A stretch of DNA of 64,000 bases from Novosphingobium endophyticum (GTDB lineage Bacteria; Pseudomonadota; Alphaproteobacteria; Sphingomonadales; Sphingomonadaceae): positions 1 to 64,000 of the forward strand of contig NZ_BMHK01000011.1 in NCBI RefSeq assembly GCF_014640675.1, in the 5' to 3' direction. Shown piece by piece: positions 43,283-60,846 of the stretch. Positions within the stretch are counted from its first letter, which is position 1; the number at the start of each line of letters is the position of its first letter. The translations under genes were made by a program, and so were the position numbers. The notes below the pieces were generated by a model. That model made no database searches. It saw nothing but the letters and a program-made list of their open reading frames with translations, and had not been told where the DNA came from.

Positions 43283-43547
43283 CTACGGCTCATTGTCGCG
43301 CTGAAGCGCATCGAGATCGCGGAGCTTGCCGTTCCAGTCCGCTTCGAGTGCATCGGCGACAAGCCGGTTGTCGGAATCGACCTTCAGATATGTCAATCGA
43401 ATTGGAGTTGACACCGGAGGGCATTTTGTCAGTTCGCATGACAAGATAGCGACGACGAGCAAGTTCGGCCTCGTACCGGGCGCGCTGCAGTTGCTTGTCG
43501 CGCATTGAAGCGGCCTGCTCGACGCGTTGCGTGATCTCCTGTTGATG
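43283..43547 (-). pseudogene. C-terminal remnant of a large serine recombinase
   Basis: On the minus strand the frame reads EITQRVEQAASMRDKQLQRA, then RYEAELARRRYL, a block typical of the coiled-coil end of large serine recombinases. It is interrupted by about 55 bases rich in TGTCA/TGACA repeats. It resumes in another frame as KVDSDNRLVADALEADWNGK and LRDLDALQRDNEP, then a stop. No catalytic domain is present. It is a dead fragment and lies directly beside the ISL3-type remnant. Confidence 0.75.
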
Positions 43548-43598
43548 GCGGAGTAAAATGCCCCAGAAGTGGGTTCTCCCGCAATTTCGGTGCAGGGG

Positions 43599-44340
43599 TC
43601 ATGCCATGATCCGTGTCCGGAGTAAGTCGAGGCCGGCCCGGCCGTACATGGAACGCTTGATGAGCTTGAGCTTGTTGATCTTGCTTTCGACCGGTCCCGT
43701 GCTCCAAGGCAACGTCAATGCGGCGCGCACCGCGTCGATATCGCGCCGGAGGCCTCGTGCGAAAGAGGCGATGGCGCTCCCAAGTGCCTGGTCGAGCCAA
43801 CGGTCAAGCTCGGTGGCTTCACGTCCGACCAGTATGTCGTGGAACCGCCGCGCCAGGTCTGCCGCTTCCGCGATCAGGGGCGAGGCGGCGCGTACCGCCT
43901 CGACAAACCGCGCGTCGTCTTTGCGGAGCGTTTCGCTGGGCGTCGCAAGGAGCCTGACCGCCTGGCGCGACGATGGTGATTTCCAGCTTGGATGCACGGC
44001 AAGGGGAGCTGCGGCCTGTGACAGGCCATCGCGCAGCCGAGCCTTGACCCAGCGCCGAAAGCTGCGCGCTTCGCCGTGATAGCCGCGCTCGCACACCTCT
44101 CGATAAAGTTGGGTTTGCGTTGCGACAGCCTTCGTCCCAGCGCGAGCGCAGATATGCTTCAAAGGTATTCGCAGGATGACGCGATGCCCGTTCCCAGGTT
44201 CCAGGCCGCTTGTCGAGAAGCCACTGGCGGATGGTCTTACGATCACGACCGGTTTCGTGCGCGATGGCCGATATGCTCCAGCCTTTGTCGCGCAGCCTGA
44301 CAATCGCATCGATCATCATGTGCCGAAATCCGGTGCACAA
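43599..44340 (-). mobile_element. ISL3-family transposase remnant (frameshifted)
   Basis: The minus-strand frame from 44340 contains a helix-turn-helix (GWSISAIAHETGRDRKTIRQWL) and runs to RWDEGCRNA. One extra base near 44115 moves the reading to a second frame, TQLYREVCERGYHGEARSF, which ends with the ISL3 hallmark TGPVESKINKLKLIKRSMYG and a stop at 43599. The zinc finger and most of the DDE catalytic region are missing, so it cannot transpose. It sits between the recombinase fragment and the GH78 gene and marks the left border of the rhamnose block. No clear terminal repeats were found. Confidence 0.85.
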
Positions 44341-44461
44341 AGCAGGTTGACCAATTTTATGTTGACAGCCGGCCGCGAGAGAGTGTTGGCGGTATCACTC
44401 GCCGTGGCGATTGAGGTTGATCGCTTGTACTCGTTAAAGATCAAGGTGCAGGCCGGTGATT

Positions 44462-47209
<2,748 letters not shown>

Positions 47210-47257
47210 GTCGAAGGTGCCTTCCGGATCGGGCGATGGAACCCAGCGAAGCTGGCG

Positions 47258-48028
47258 TCAGTCTGTCTTAGCGATAATCAGCCGCACGGCTTTCGCATCG
47301 AGGACGGCGCGCATGTCATCGGGAATACCGGGATCGGTGACAAGCACGTCGACCTCGTCGAGCCCGCAGACGATTGCACCTGACGACAGGCGGAACTTGG
47401 AGCTGTCGACCAGCAGGATGACGGTCTCGGCGCGGTCGATCAGCCGGCGCTCTGCAGCAACGAGAATGACGTCCGGCTGCATCACGCCCTGCAGCCCCAC
47501 TGCGGCCGCACCCATGAACAGTTTCGGCGCATGGAAGCGTGGCATCGAATCCTCGCCCGTCGGAGCGAGCACGATGTTCTGCTCGCGGAACACGGTGCCC
47601 GATGGCAGGAGCACGCGCGTGCCGACCTGCGGCAGCAGCGCGTTGACGATGTGGAGCGAGTTGGTGAGAACCTGAAGGTCCTTACCGTCGAGGTGCTGGC
47701 ACATCTGCAGCGTGGTCGTGCCGCCGTCGACCATGATCCCTTCGCCCGGTGCGCAAAGCGCCGCCGCGGCGCGCCCGATTGCCCGTTTGGCCGGCAGGTG
47801 CTGGGTGATCGATTGCACGAACGGCGTTCCGGCCAGGCTCTGGGGCCTGTCCGGAAGCTTAGCTCCGCCATGCACACGCAGGATGTGACCCGCCTCCTCA
47901 AGGCGGGTCAGGTCGCGCCGGATCGTCGCCGGCGAGGCATCGAGACGCGCCTCGAGATCGCGGTAGCTTATGAAGCCGGTCCCGGCGATGGCATCCAGGA
48001 TCAGACGTTCACGTTGCTCGGCGTGCAT
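47258..48028 (-). CDS. DeoR-family regulator of rhamnose catabolism
   Basis: The ATG at 48028 with GGAGG upstream gives 256 residues; a much longer reading frame runs on upstream but lacks this site. The N-terminal helix-turn-helix (FISYRDLEARLDASPATIRRDLTRLEEAGHILRVHGG) and the sugar-phosphate-binding DeoRC domain with MVDGGTTTLQMCQHL are clear. It is the last gene of the operon rhamnulokinase, lactate dehydrogenase, permease, deoR, overlapping the permease end by 28 bases. It probably represses both divergent rha units through the palindromes at 51882-51909, with a rhamnose-pathway phosphate as inducer. Confidence 0.9.
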   Translation of the reverse strand: MHAEQRERLILDAIAGTGFISYRDLEARLDASPATIRRDLTRLEEAGHILRVHGGAKLPDRPQSLAGTPFVQSITQHLPAKRAIGRAAAALCAPGEGIMVDGGTTTLQMCQHLDGKDLQVLTNSLHIVNALLPQVGTRVLLPSGTVFREQNIVLAPTGEDSMPRFHAPKLFMGAAAVGLQGVMQPDVILVAAERRLIDRAETVILLVDSSKFRLSSGAIVCGLDEVDVLVTDPGIPDDMRAVLDAKAVRLIIAKTD

Positions 48029-49293
48029 GAGCCTCCAATCTCCTTCGCAGCGGCCTGGCGTTCGGCCTCGAGTTGTTCGAGCGACTTGCCTTCGTTGCGC
48101 GGAGCCCAGAGTGCGCCGATCACTCCGCTGATGGCAAGAAAGCCGGTAAGTATCCAGGCAAGGTTCGTAAAGCCCGTGGCCGTGAGCATTGGCACAAAAA
48201 AGCTGAAGAAGCCCAATGCAATGCGCACGATGGCAAAGCACACGCCCTGGGCGGTCGAGCGCAGCTCGGTGGGAAACATCTCCGCGCTCCAGAGCTGAAA
48301 GAAGCTCTGCGCGCCGAAGCCGACGGCAAACGCCATCAGCACCACGTGTGTCAGGGCGACGGGGATGGTCAGCGGGAAGATCGCGAGCAGGGACATGCCG
48401 ACCACCTGAATCGCAGCCGAGACGGTGAACAGCAGGCGCTGGTTCACCTTGTCCGACAGCTTCATGAAGATGAAGAAGATGCTCAGGATCCCGAGACCGA
48501 AGTTCAGCGCCTGGATGGCGACGCTTTCGGCCTGTGTGGCCGCGCCCACGGTACGCAGGATGTAGGGGAAGAAGAAGCCGTTGACGCCGGCCCAAAGGTT
48601 CCAGAAGCCATACATGCCGACCAAGGCGAGGATCGACTTGAGATACTTGCCCTGGAACAGCGTGGAGACGGGCATCCGCTTGAATTTCGCCTTGCGGGTT
48701 TCCTCCCAGCGCTGCGACTCCTTCATGCGCGAACGCAGAAGCGTAAGGGCCAGCGCGATCACGACAAGATGGGCAAAGACGATGCGTGCGCCAAGTTCGC
48801 CCAGGCCCGTCAAGGCAAGGCTCATGAGCAATACGATAACGGGACCAAGGTACCACAGCATCTGTGCCACGCCCGAGTGCAGGCCGCGCCGGTTGTCGGG
48901 CGCCTGCTCGGCGATCAGCGACCAGCTTGCAGGAATGTCCGCGCCGACCGCCAGGCCGACGATGAGGAATCCGACGACGATCATCCAGGGCGCCACCGCG
49001 AAGACGAGCATCGACATGCCGGCCGCGTAGATCAGCATGTCCCACTGGTAGATCTTCTTGCGGCCCAGCTTGTCGCACAGGAAGCCGCCGATGAAGGCAC
49101 CGATGCCCGCGCCGATGGCATTGGGACCGAAGGCAGCGATCGCGCCGACGAAGTCATTGGAAAGGCTGTAGGACTCCTGCCAGAGCGCCAGCGCGGCGGA
49201 GCCGGCGACGATGGAGCCGGAATCGATGTAGTTGGCAAGGCCGGCCAGGATGGTGTTGCGCCAGTCGTCCTTTTTACCTGTGGCGGTGCTCAT
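48001..49293 (-). CDS. MFS sugar permease, probably for L-rhamnose or rhamnosides
   Basis: From the ATG at 49293 (AAGGAAC upstream) the product is 430 residues with 12 predicted membrane helices. It has the MFS/sugar-porter signatures [15 protein letters not shown] between helices 2 and 3 and [16 protein letters not shown] in the second half. It should import a sugar across the inner membrane with protons. Its start overlaps the stop of the lactate dehydrogenase gene (ATGA), and its end overlaps deoR by 28 bases. The operon context makes L-rhamnose or a short rhamnoside the best substrate guess, since GH78 acts inside the cell. Confidence 0.88.
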   Translation of the reverse strand: MSTATGKKDDWRNTILAGLANYIDSGSIVAGSAALALWQESYSLSNDFVGAIAAFGPNAIGAGIGAFIGGFLCDKLGRKKIYQWDMLIYAAGMSMLVFAVAPWMIVVGFLIVGLAVGADIPASWSLIAEQAPDNRRGLHSGVAQMLWYLGPVIVLLMSLALTGLGELGARIVFAHLVVIALALTLLRSRMKESQRWEETRKAKFKRMPVSTLFQGKYLKSILALVGMYGFWNLWAGVNGFFFPYILRTVGAATQAESVAIQALNFGLGILSIFFIFMKLSDKVNQRLLFTVSAAIQVVGMSLLAIFPLTIPVALTHVVLMAFAVGFGAQSFFQLWSAEMFPTELRSTAQGVCFAIVRIALGFFSFFVPMLTATGFTNLAWILTGFLAISGVIGALWAPRNEGKSLEQLEAERQAAAKEIGGSCTPSNVNV

Positions 49294-50444
49294 GTTCCTT
49301 GTTCTCCCGCGAGAATGGTTTGGTCGATCTCGGCAATGTGGGTGGTCCCGGTGAGCGCCATGGCGACGCGCATTTCCGCTTCGATCAGTTGCAGCATTTT
49401 CGTGACTCCGGCCTCGCCCCCTGCCGCGAGTGCCCAGACCCAGGCGCGTCCCAACAGCACGCCCTTCGCGCCGAGAGCGAGCATGCGCACGACGTCGAGG
49501 CCCGAACGGATCCCGCCGTCGGCGAGCACCGTCAGCCGCTCCCCCACTGCCTCGGCGATCGGGGGCAGGGCGCGCGCGCTCGACAGGACCCCATCGAGTT
49601 GGCGGCCGCCGTGGTTGGACACGACGATGCCGTCCGCGCCCAGTTCGGCCGCTTCCCTCGCGTCCTCGGGATCGAGAATGCCCTTGATGATGAGCGGCCC
49701 CGTCCACTCGGCGCGCAGGAAGTCGAGATCGTGCCAGTTGATCGACGGGTCGAAGTTGTTCCGCATCCAGGCGAAGAAATCCTCGATGCCGGTCTTGCCC
49801 TTCAGCACCGGGGCGACATTGCCGAGCGTGTGCGGCCGGCCGTGCAGGCCCACGTCCCACGCCCAGCCGGGCCTGACCGCCGCCTGCGCGAAACGCCGGA
49901 GCGTACCCTTGAGCCCGGCGGCTCCGGCAAGGCCTGTGTGATAGTCGCGATAGCGGCTGCCGGGCACCGGCATGTCGACTGTGAAGACCAGCGCCGAGCA
50001 GCGCGCTTCCGCCGCTTGCGCCAGCAGGTCGCGCATGAATCCTCGGTCGCGGATCATGTAGAGCTGGAACCAGAACGGCTTGCTGGCAGCGCGCGAGACT
50101 TCGTCCAGCGGGCAGGCGCCGACGGTTGAGAGAGTGAAGGGCACGCCCGCCTTTTCCGCCGCGCGCACGGCCTGGCATTCGCCGCGCCGGGAACTGAGAC
50201 CCGCAAGCCCGATCGGCGCAAGCGCCAGGGGCAGGGCGAGCTTCTGGCCGAACAACTCGGTCCCGAGATCGAGCGCCGAGACATCGCGCAGCACCCGCTG
50301 GCGCAGCGCGAGACCGGCAAGGTCCTCGACATTGCGGCGCAGGGTCGCCTCGGCATAGGAACCGCCGTCGATATATTCGAACAGGAAGCGCGGCAGGCGG
50401 CGGCGCGCCGCTTCGCGGAAATCGGGGACGGAGGCGACGATCAT
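49290..50444 (-). CDS. lldD: FMN-dependent L-lactate dehydrogenase (LldD-type)
   Basis: The 384-residue protein is a FMN-dependent alpha-hydroxyacid dehydrogenase. It has [13 protein letters not shown] at the start, the FMN-binding barrel and the catalytic His in [12 protein letters not shown] near 280, followed by [20 protein letters not shown]. It oxidises L-lactate to pyruvate and passes electrons to the membrane quinone pool. L-lactate is the product of the lactaldehyde dehydrogenase half of the RhaD fusion, so this gene completes the route from L-rhamnose to pyruvate. It overlaps both neighbours by four bases. Confidence 0.9.
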   Translation of the reverse strand: MIVASVPDFREAARRRLPRFLFEYIDGGSYAEATLRRNVEDLAGLALRQRVLRDVSALDLGTELFGQKLALPLALAPIGLAGLSSRRGECQAVRAAEKAGVPFTLSTVGACPLDEVSRAASKPFWFQLYMIRDRGFMRDLLAQAAEARCSALVFTVDMPVPGSRYRDYHTGLAGAAGLKGTLRRFAQAAVRPGWAWDVGLHGRPHTLGNVAPVLKGKTGIEDFFAWMRNNFDPSINWHDLDFLRAEWTGPLIIKGILDPEDAREAAELGADGIVVSNHGGRQLDGVLSSARALPPIAEAVGERLTVLADGGIRSGLDVVRMLALGAKGVLLGRAWVWALAAGGEAGVTKMLQLIEAEMRVAMALTGTTHIAEIDQTILAGEQGT

Positions 50445-51859
50445 GCGGCGGCCTTCGCCACGGCTTCGCGCCATGTGGCGCGGTAGGCCGAAAGATCGCC
50501 TTCCAGCGGGCTGATGCGCCGCAGACCGCCCTGCGGCTTGAGCAGCGGATTGATCAGGCGCAGCGCGCCGAACGAGACGTCGTTGTGCGCATTGGCGACG
50601 TAGATTTCCATCCCCGGGCGCAGTGCCGCCAGCCCGCGCACGAACACCTCGGCCTCGGCGAAGCGGCCTTCGATCAGCAGCCGCTCCTTGGAGCCGATGA
50701 GGTCGAGCGCGGTATCGGCGACGAGCGCGGCATAAAGGCAGATCGCGGCGCGGCGGGCATGCCACGTCCCCGCCCACTCGTCCGGCGGGTTGAGCCAGCG
50801 GGCCTCGCCATTGGGGAACGGGCCGAAGCCGGGGGCGAGCGTCGGCAGCATCATGGTGCCGCGATCGAGCAGGGCCGGTACGGTCTCAAGCAGCCTGGGC
50901 TGATCGGGTTTGATGTCGACTCGCCGCGTGTCGAGCTCGATAACCGTCTCGATCTCGCGTCCGCCCATGAAGCGTGCCGAGGGCACGGGCCGGCCATAAG
51001 CGTCGACGTTGACGAGCGTGTCGCGTTCTGTAGCAAGCTGGCCCATCGCGAAAGTCTCTCCCGGCAGGCGCATGGCGACGAACCAGGTGCCGGTCGAGAG
51101 GATCGTTGCTTCCTTGCGGGCGATTTCGGAGAAACCGCGCGCGGCAAGCAGGGCCGCGTTGGAATCGTGGATGCCGGCAAGGACCTTGATATCCTTCGAC
51201 AGCCCTGTGGCCGCCGCGATTTCGGGGCGCAGCGTGCCGATCACCTCCGCTGCCTTTGCCAGGGGCGCGAAGCGCTCCGCCCAGCCCATGCGTTGCGCCA
51301 TGGGGGAGAACCCGGCTTCTTTGGGCGCCCAGAGATCAGTATGGCAGCCCATGCTCGTGATTTCGCTCCGGGCTACACCGCAGAGGAACCAGGCCCAGTA
51401 CTGCGCCCAGGGAAGAAGTGTGGATTCGGCCATCGTCTCCGGGTGAAGGCGATCCATCCAGTAGAGCTGCGCGCCCAGGTTAAGGCCACAGGGCAGCGCG
51501 GGAGATCCCGTAAGGGCGAAAGGATCCCGCTCGTCGCTATACGTCGCGGCGATGTCCGCAGGAAGCTGTTGTTCATAATCGAAAGGCGCGAACGCGGCAT
51601 TGCATCCGTGGATTGCTACGACAGCAGCACCATGCCCCACGGGAACGATCGCCTCGATCGGGTGGCCCGAGAACTCTCTCAGGGCCGCGGGAAGCCAGGT
51701 CTCGATGCCTTCCGCGTCAAGCCGCCTGATGCCGTCCTCCTGCACGGGTTCATTGGCGCGCACCCGGCGATCGAGCATGCGGCCGTCGCGGGTCCAGAGC
51801 GTGACCTTGCTGAGCGTCTTGCCCACGTCGACGACGACATATGCTCCGGACTTCGACAT
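50441..51859 (-). CDS. rhaB: FGGY-family L-rhamnulose kinase
   Basis: I use the ATG at 51859 (472 residues); a TTG at 51889 would extend it. The N-terminal phosphate motif [15 protein letters not shown], the sugar-binding middle and HDSNAAL with STGTWFVAM in the second half fit the FGGY kinase fold. It phosphorylates L-rhamnulose to L-rhamnulose 1-phosphate, the substrate of the RhaD fusion across the divergent promoter. It heads a four-gene operon with lactate dehydrogenase, permease and DeoR regulator, all overlapping. The assignment to rhamnulose rests on context as well as fold. Confidence 0.85.
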   Translation of the reverse strand: MSKSGAYVVVDVGKTLSKVTLWTRDGRMLDRRVRANEPVQEDGIRRLDAEGIETWLPAALREFSGHPIEAIVPVGHGAAVVAIHGCNAAFAPFDYEQQLPADIAATYSDERDPFALTGSPALPCGLNLGAQLYWMDRLHPETMAESTLLPWAQYWAWFLCGVARSEITSMGCHTDLWAPKEAGFSPMAQRMGWAERFAPLAKAAEVIGTLRPEIAAATGLSKDIKVLAGIHDSNAALLAARGFSEIARKEATILSTGTWFVAMRLPGETFAMGQLATERDTLVNVDAYGRPVPSARFMGGREIETVIELDTRRVDIKPDQPRLLETVPALLDRGTMMLPTLAPGFGPFPNGEARWLNPPDEWAGTWHARRAAICLYAALVADTALDLIGSKERLLIEGRFAEAEVFVRGLAALRPGMEIYVANAHNDVSFGALRLINPLLKPQGGLRRISPLEGDLSAYRATWREAVAKAAA

Positions 51860-51881
51860 GCTCCCCCGTGGAAATTGTAGT

Positions 51882-51909
51882 TCGATCAAATATGATCGAT
51901 ATCTATCGA
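51882..51909. promoter_or_regulatory. Overlapping palindromes in the divergent rha promoter
   Basis: TCGATCA-AATA-TGATCGA (51882-51899) and TCGATA-TC-TATCGA (51896-51909) are perfect inverted repeats that share four bases. They lie between the rhamnulokinase start (51859) and the RhaD start (51954). The likely binder is the DeoR-family protein of this operon. Confidence 0.7.
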
Positions 51910-51953
51910 AATAGATTGAACAAGAAAAGAGGTAATGTTAGAGGGATCGCATC

Positions 51954-54074
51954 ATGACGATCACTACTGCCCCCGCACCTGTTGCCGCCATTCCCTTCGC
52001 CGTCCCGGTCAGCCGCTGGGACGATGCAGTCGCTGCGACGCTCTCTCCGGCGGAGCTGCTGCTCTATCGCTCGAACTTGCTCGGTTCCGATCTGACGGTC
52101 ACCAACTTCGGCGGCGGCAATACCTCGGCCAAGCTGACCGAGCTCGACCCCCTCACTGGCAATGAAGTGGAAGTCCTGTGGGTGAAGGGCTCGGGCGGTG
52201 ACATTGGTTCGATGAAGCTCGACGGCTTCGCAACGCTCTACCAGGACAAGCTGCTCGGTCTCCAAAGGCATTATGGCGGGCCGGATGACGACGACAGGAT
52301 GGTCGGCTATCTGCCCCACTGCACGTTCAACCTGAATGCGCGCGCGGCCTCGATCGATACACCGCTGCACTCGCTGCTGCCTTTTGCGCATGTCGACCAC
52401 GTCCATCCCGATGCGATCATCGCGCTGGCCGCCTCCTCGGGTGGCGAAACGGCGACGCAAGAAATCTGGGGCGGCAAGATCGGCTGGTTGCCCTGGAAGC
52501 GCCCTGGCTACACGCTCGGCGTCCAGTTGCTCGATTACGTCAAGGCCAATCCGCAGGTCGAGGGCGTGATGCTTGCCGGGCATGGCATCATCTGCTGGGC
52601 GGGCAGCGCGAAGGCCTGTTACGAGCACACCATCGCCCTTATTGCCGATGCCGCGAATCACCTGAATTCGAAGCTTTCCGAAAAGCCTGCTTTCGGCGGT
52701 GCGGTCCACGCTCTCTCCCCCTCCATGGACCGCGCCGCAACTGCCGCCGACCTTATGCCACGCCTGCGCGGTCTGATGACCGGGGCGCGGCGTAAGGTCG
52801 GCCATTTTTCGGATGATGCCGAAGCGCTGGAATTTGTGAACTCGGCCGATTTCGAGCGCCTCGCCGCGCTGGGAACCTCGTGCCCCGATCACTTCCTGCG
52901 CACCAAGATCGCGCCGCTCACCCTCGATCCGGCCAAGCTGCAGGACGATGGGTACCTGGCGCAGACGATCGCAGGCTACCGCGATCTCTATGCCGCCTAT
53001 TACAAGCGATGCAAGCGACCCAACTCGCCCGCGATGCGCGATTCCAATCCGGTCGTGGTGCTGGTGCCGGGCCTCGGCCGCATAACGTTCGCCACCGACA
53101 AGACCACCGCGCGCCTTGCTGGCGAGTTCTACGGCAATGCCATCAATGTCATGCGCGGCGCCGAGGCGATCGGCGACTACATCGCGCTCGACGAGCAGGA
53201 AGCCTTCGACATCGAATACTGGATGCTCGAGGAAGCCAAGCTCCAGCGCATGCCTGCGCCTAAGCCTCTCGTCGGCCGCATCGCGCTCGTCACCGGCGGG
53301 GCGGGTGGCATCGGCGCGGCGACGGCCGCTCGCCTGATGGCCGACGGCGCCTGCGTCATGCTGGCTGACCGCGACGAAAATGCGGTCGAGAAAGTTCGCG
53401 ACGGCTTCGCGAAGCAGTTCGGCAAGGACGTCGTGCGCTCGGTCGTCTGCGACGTCACCAGCGAAGCGCAAGTCTCGGATGCCTTCGCGGCCTGCGCGCG
53501 CGAGTTCGGCGGTCTCGACATCCTTGTCGCCAATGCCGGCATTGCGTCCTCGGCGCCAATCGAGGAAACCACGATCGAGCTGTGGGACCGCAACTACGAC
53601 GTGCTGGCGCAGGGCTACTTCCTCACGATGCGCGCCGCCTGGCCGCTGCTCCGGCGGATGAAAGAGCAGGGTGGTTCCTCGGTCGTGTTCATCGGTTCGA
53701 AGAACGCGGTCGCCGCCGCTACCAACGCCAGCGCCTACGCCTCGGCCAAGGCCGCCGCGAACCATCTCGCCCGCTGCCTGGCGCTGGAAGGGGCGCCGCA
53801 TGGCATTCGCGTCAACGTCGTGAATCCGGACGCCGTCATCAAGGGCAGCCGGATCTGGGACGGCGACTGGCGCAAGGAGCGCGCAGGGGCCTATGGTATC
53901 GACTCGGGCACCGAACTCGAGGAACACTATCGCCAGCGTTCGATGCTGGGGCGCGACGTGCTGCCGTCCGACATTGCCGAGGCGGTGTATTTTCTGGCCA
54001 GCGACATGTCCGCCAAGTCCACCGGCAACATGATCAACGTCGATGCAGGTAACGCCCAGGCCTTCACAAGATAA
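51954..54074 (+). CDS. rhaD: Bifunctional rhamnulose-1-phosphate aldolase / L-lactaldehyde dehydrogenase
   Basis: The 706-residue fusion has an N-terminal class II aldolase domain (about 1-430) with zinc-ligand block PFAHVDHVHPD near 143-153. A C-terminal SDR domain (about 440-706) carries TGGAGGIG near 446, NAG, and YASAK near 595. The first half splits L-rhamnulose 1-phosphate into DHAP and L-lactaldehyde; the second oxidises L-lactaldehyde to L-lactate with NAD. This fusion is the known form in rhizobia and Bacillus (RhaD/RhaEW). It is divergent from rhamnulokinase and heads an operon with an esterase, L-rhamnose isomerase and GH106 copy 2. Confidence 0.94.
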   Translation: MTITTAPAPVAAIPFAVPVSRWDDAVAATLSPAELLLYRSNLLGSDLTVTNFGGGNTSAKLTELDPLTGNEVEVLWVKGSGGDIGSMKLDGFATLYQDKLLGLQRHYGGPDDDDRMVGYLPHCTFNLNARAASIDTPLHSLLPFAHVDHVHPDAIIALAASSGGETATQEIWGGKIGWLPWKRPGYTLGVQLLDYVKANPQVEGVMLAGHGIICWAGSAKACYEHTIALIADAANHLNSKLSEKPAFGGAVHALSPSMDRAATAADLMPRLRGLMTGARRKVGHFSDDAEALEFVNSADFERLAALGTSCPDHFLRTKIAPLTLDPAKLQDDGYLAQTIAGYRDLYAAYYKRCKRPNSPAMRDSNPVVVLVPGLGRITFATDKTTARLAGEFYGNAINVMRGAEAIGDYIALDEQEAFDIEYWMLEEAKLQRMPAPKPLVGRIALVTGGAGGIGAATAARLMADGACVMLADRDENAVEKVRDGFAKQFGKDVVRSVVCDVTSEAQVSDAFAACAREFGGLDILVANAGIASSAPIEETTIELWDRNYDVLAQGYFLTMRAAWPLLRRMKEQGGSSVVFIGSKNAVAAATNASAYASAKAAANHLARCLALEGAPHGIRVNVVNPDAVIKGSRIWDGDWRKERAGAYGIDSGTELEEHYRQRSMLGRDVLPSDIAEAVYFLASDMSAKSTGNMINVDAGNAQAFTR

Positions 54075-54102
54075 GGGCTGGCTTCTGGAGGAGAGGTAAG
54101 GC

Positions 54103-55049
54103 GTGAAGCGAATTGCTAGGTTCACCATGGCGCTCGCCATGGCCTGTCTGCCCGTAGCGACGATGGCTCAGGGGAGCGGAGAGGCGGCGCCGATCGGAGG
54201 AGCGACCGAGGCGCCGAAAGGCTCGCAAGTGATCCCGCTCTACGGCAAAGCGACGCCGGGAAGCCCGTCGGACGAGATTTCGACGCGCTTCATGGGCCGC
54301 GAGGCGGTGCTTCGCAACATCACTTATCCGACGCTGACGGTCGTCAAGCCCGATCCCGCCAAGGCGAACGGCGCGGCGGTGATTGTCGCGCCCGGTGGCG
54401 GTTTCATGATCCTGTCGATGCAGAACGAAGGCTGGCGTGTGGCGCAGGCGCTCGCAGACAAGGGCGTTACCGCGTTTGTCCTCAAATACCGACTCAATCC
54501 CACACCCGAGGACGAAGGCGAATTCAGGGCCGGCGTGATGCGGCTGTTCGCGCCTGGCGGCAAGGCAGCCGAAAGGCCCGAGATCCGCAATCCCGCCGCT
54601 ACCCAGGATGCGCTAGCAGCTTTGCAGGTCGTTCGCAGCCGGGCCTCGGAGTGGAATGTCGATCCCCGCCGCGTGGGCATGATCGGGTTCTCCGCCGGCG
54701 CTATGGCTACGCTCGAGGCAGTGCTGGGAGCTTCGAAGGACATGGATCCTGGTACCCGGGCGCCGGACTTCTTCGGCTATATCTACGGACCGATGAAGAC
54801 GGTCGCGGTGCCGACGGAGGCCCCGCCGATGTTCGCGGCGCTGGCCATGGACGATCCGCTGTTCGGCGGCGGGGACTTTTCTATCGCTACCGCATGGCAG
54901 CAGGCGAAGCGGCCAGTCGAGCTTCACGTCTATCAGAAGGGCGGCCATGGCTTCGGTCTTGGCAAGCCGAACACTACGACCACGTTGATGATTGATGAGT
55001 TCCTGGCATGGATGGACATGCAGGGCCTGCTTTCCAGGAAGGAAGCCAA

Positions 55050-55053
<4 letters not shown>
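54103..55053 (+). CDS. Exported alpha/beta-hydrolase (BD-FAE/acetyl-xylan-esterase-like)
   Basis: The 316-residue protein starts at a GTG with GGAGGAGAGG upstream and has a signal peptide ending MAQG. The hydrolase core shows APGGGFMILSMQNEG (oxyanion region), nucleophile Ser in GFSAGAM near 195-199, and the late His in GGHGFGLG. Similar enzymes remove acetyl or aromatic acyl groups from plant glycans and sit with glycoside hydrolases. Lying between RhaD and L-rhamnose isomerase, it probably deacylates O-acyl-rhamnose residues before GH106 can act. Its stop overlaps the isomerase start (ATGA). Confidence 0.87.
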
Positions 55054-56339
<1,286 letters not shown>

Positions 56340-56458
56340 TCCGCACGGACCTGCCTGCTCCCGGGATCGCCGATCCCGGGAGAAATGCTCCGGCCCGGAA
56401 CGCCTGATCCCGGTCGGCCAAAAAAACAAGAAAACAGGCGATGGGAGAGAATGGTTCG

Positions 56459-59881
<3,423 letters not shown>

Positions 59882-59958
59882 CCCGCTCCACCTCGCGTGG
59901 AGATGGGTAAAGCGAGTGGTTTCACGCGAAAACGGGATCGGTCTGTGAAAACAAGAAG

Positions 59959-59990
59959 GCGCGGGGCCCGCCGGTCCGCGCGCTTTCTTT
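59959..59990 (+). terminator. Probable terminator after GH106 copy 2
   Basis: GCGCGG and CCGCGC arms flank an 11-base loop, followed by a T-rich CTTTCTTTG. It lies about 80 bases after the GH106 stop. Confidence 0.5.
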
Positions 59991-60017
59991 GTTCAACTGT
60001 CCCCTGTTAATATTAGG

Positions 60018-60629
60018 GTCGCGTTCCCGTCACTGGGAACGTGCGCTGGGTGCTGCCTCAGGCGATGTACCCCAATCTGCGCCAGCGGGCGCAGGATCTG
60101 CTTGGCATCCCGCTCACATGGCCGGCGGTGATGGGGGCGCTCGGCAAATGGAACGGGCTTGAGCTTGAGGCTGCCGGCGAGGAGGCTGGCATCGTCATGC
60201 CCATGGTGCGCAGCCTTCCCGAATTTCTGGAAGAGCGACAATACAAGGAGGTTCTGGCGGATGCCCCGCTGATCGAGATTTCGAAGATCGGCGGATCAGC
60301 CCGAGAACCGCTGCGCGAACGCGGAGAACTGCCGCTCTCGGGATATCGCGCGCTCGGCATGGGGCATGTCATCGCCGGTGCCGGATTGGGCCGGTCGCTG
60401 GCGCTGCATTGGTACCGACGTGCTCAACCCCTGGCGGCCGGGCGAGGGCGAACAGGAAACGATCTACGCCTCGGCGAATGTCGGGCTCCGTTCGGCATGG
60501 CTCGATCCCCGTGCGGACCGGGCGCGGCGCGTACAGGAGCTTTTGGGTTCGGACGGGATCGCGGCCAGACTCGGACAGTCGCCAGAGTTGTGCGTATCGA
60601 GCGTCCTCGATTCCGGCCTGATCGGATGA
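60018..60629 (+). pseudogene. CoA-transferase family III (CaiB/BaiF) remnant, frameshifted
   Basis: One frame reads YPNLRQRAQDLLGIPLTWPA, ALGKWNGLELEAAGEEAGIV and GMGHVIAGAGLGRSLALH, which matches the middle of a CaiB/BaiF CoA-transferase. Near 60405 the homology jumps to another frame (GTDVLNPWRPGEGEQETIYA, SAWLDPRADRARRVQELLGSD). The start and the C-terminal half are missing. An intact version would activate an acid by moving CoA onto it. The gene is inactive here. It borders a LysR fragment and the Rieske gene. Confidence 0.75.
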
Positions 60630-60831
60630 TTGGCCGTATTCGCTTATTGAACTGCCGCTCCGCTACGGCCTCATCGCCACGGTGCCGAACGCGGCGCTGA
60701 CGAGTCAACGCAAGTTCTTCATCTACTCTCGCAACAGTGGAGTCATGCCCTATGCGGCAAGCAAGCTGATCGAGCTCATCCCGCACCGGCGATGCGAGCC
60801 GCGACAGGGCATTCCCCAGATGTACAACTGA
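60625..60831 (+). pseudogene. LysR-family C-terminal remnant
   Basis: A frame beginning near 60625 reads DDWPYSLIELPLRYGLIATV and PNAALTSQRKFF, then SRNSGVMPYAASKLIELI and ends at a TGA at 60831. This looks like the end of the effector domain of a LysR regulator. There is no helix-turn-helix upstream, where the CoA-transferase remnant lies instead. It is the junction of two unrelated broken genes. Confidence 0.6.
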
Positions 60832-60846
60832 CCGTCTGTCAGGCGA

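Noticed and set aside
49294..50178. Very long N-terminal extension of the MFS permease
   Set aside because: It overlaps the lactate dehydrogenase gene completely. The permease starts at 49293 with a ribosome site and an ATGA overlap.
51903..54140. Long minus-strand open frame opposite rhaD
   Set aside because: The plus strand encodes an unmistakable aldolase/dehydrogenase fusion. The opposite frame is a composition effect.
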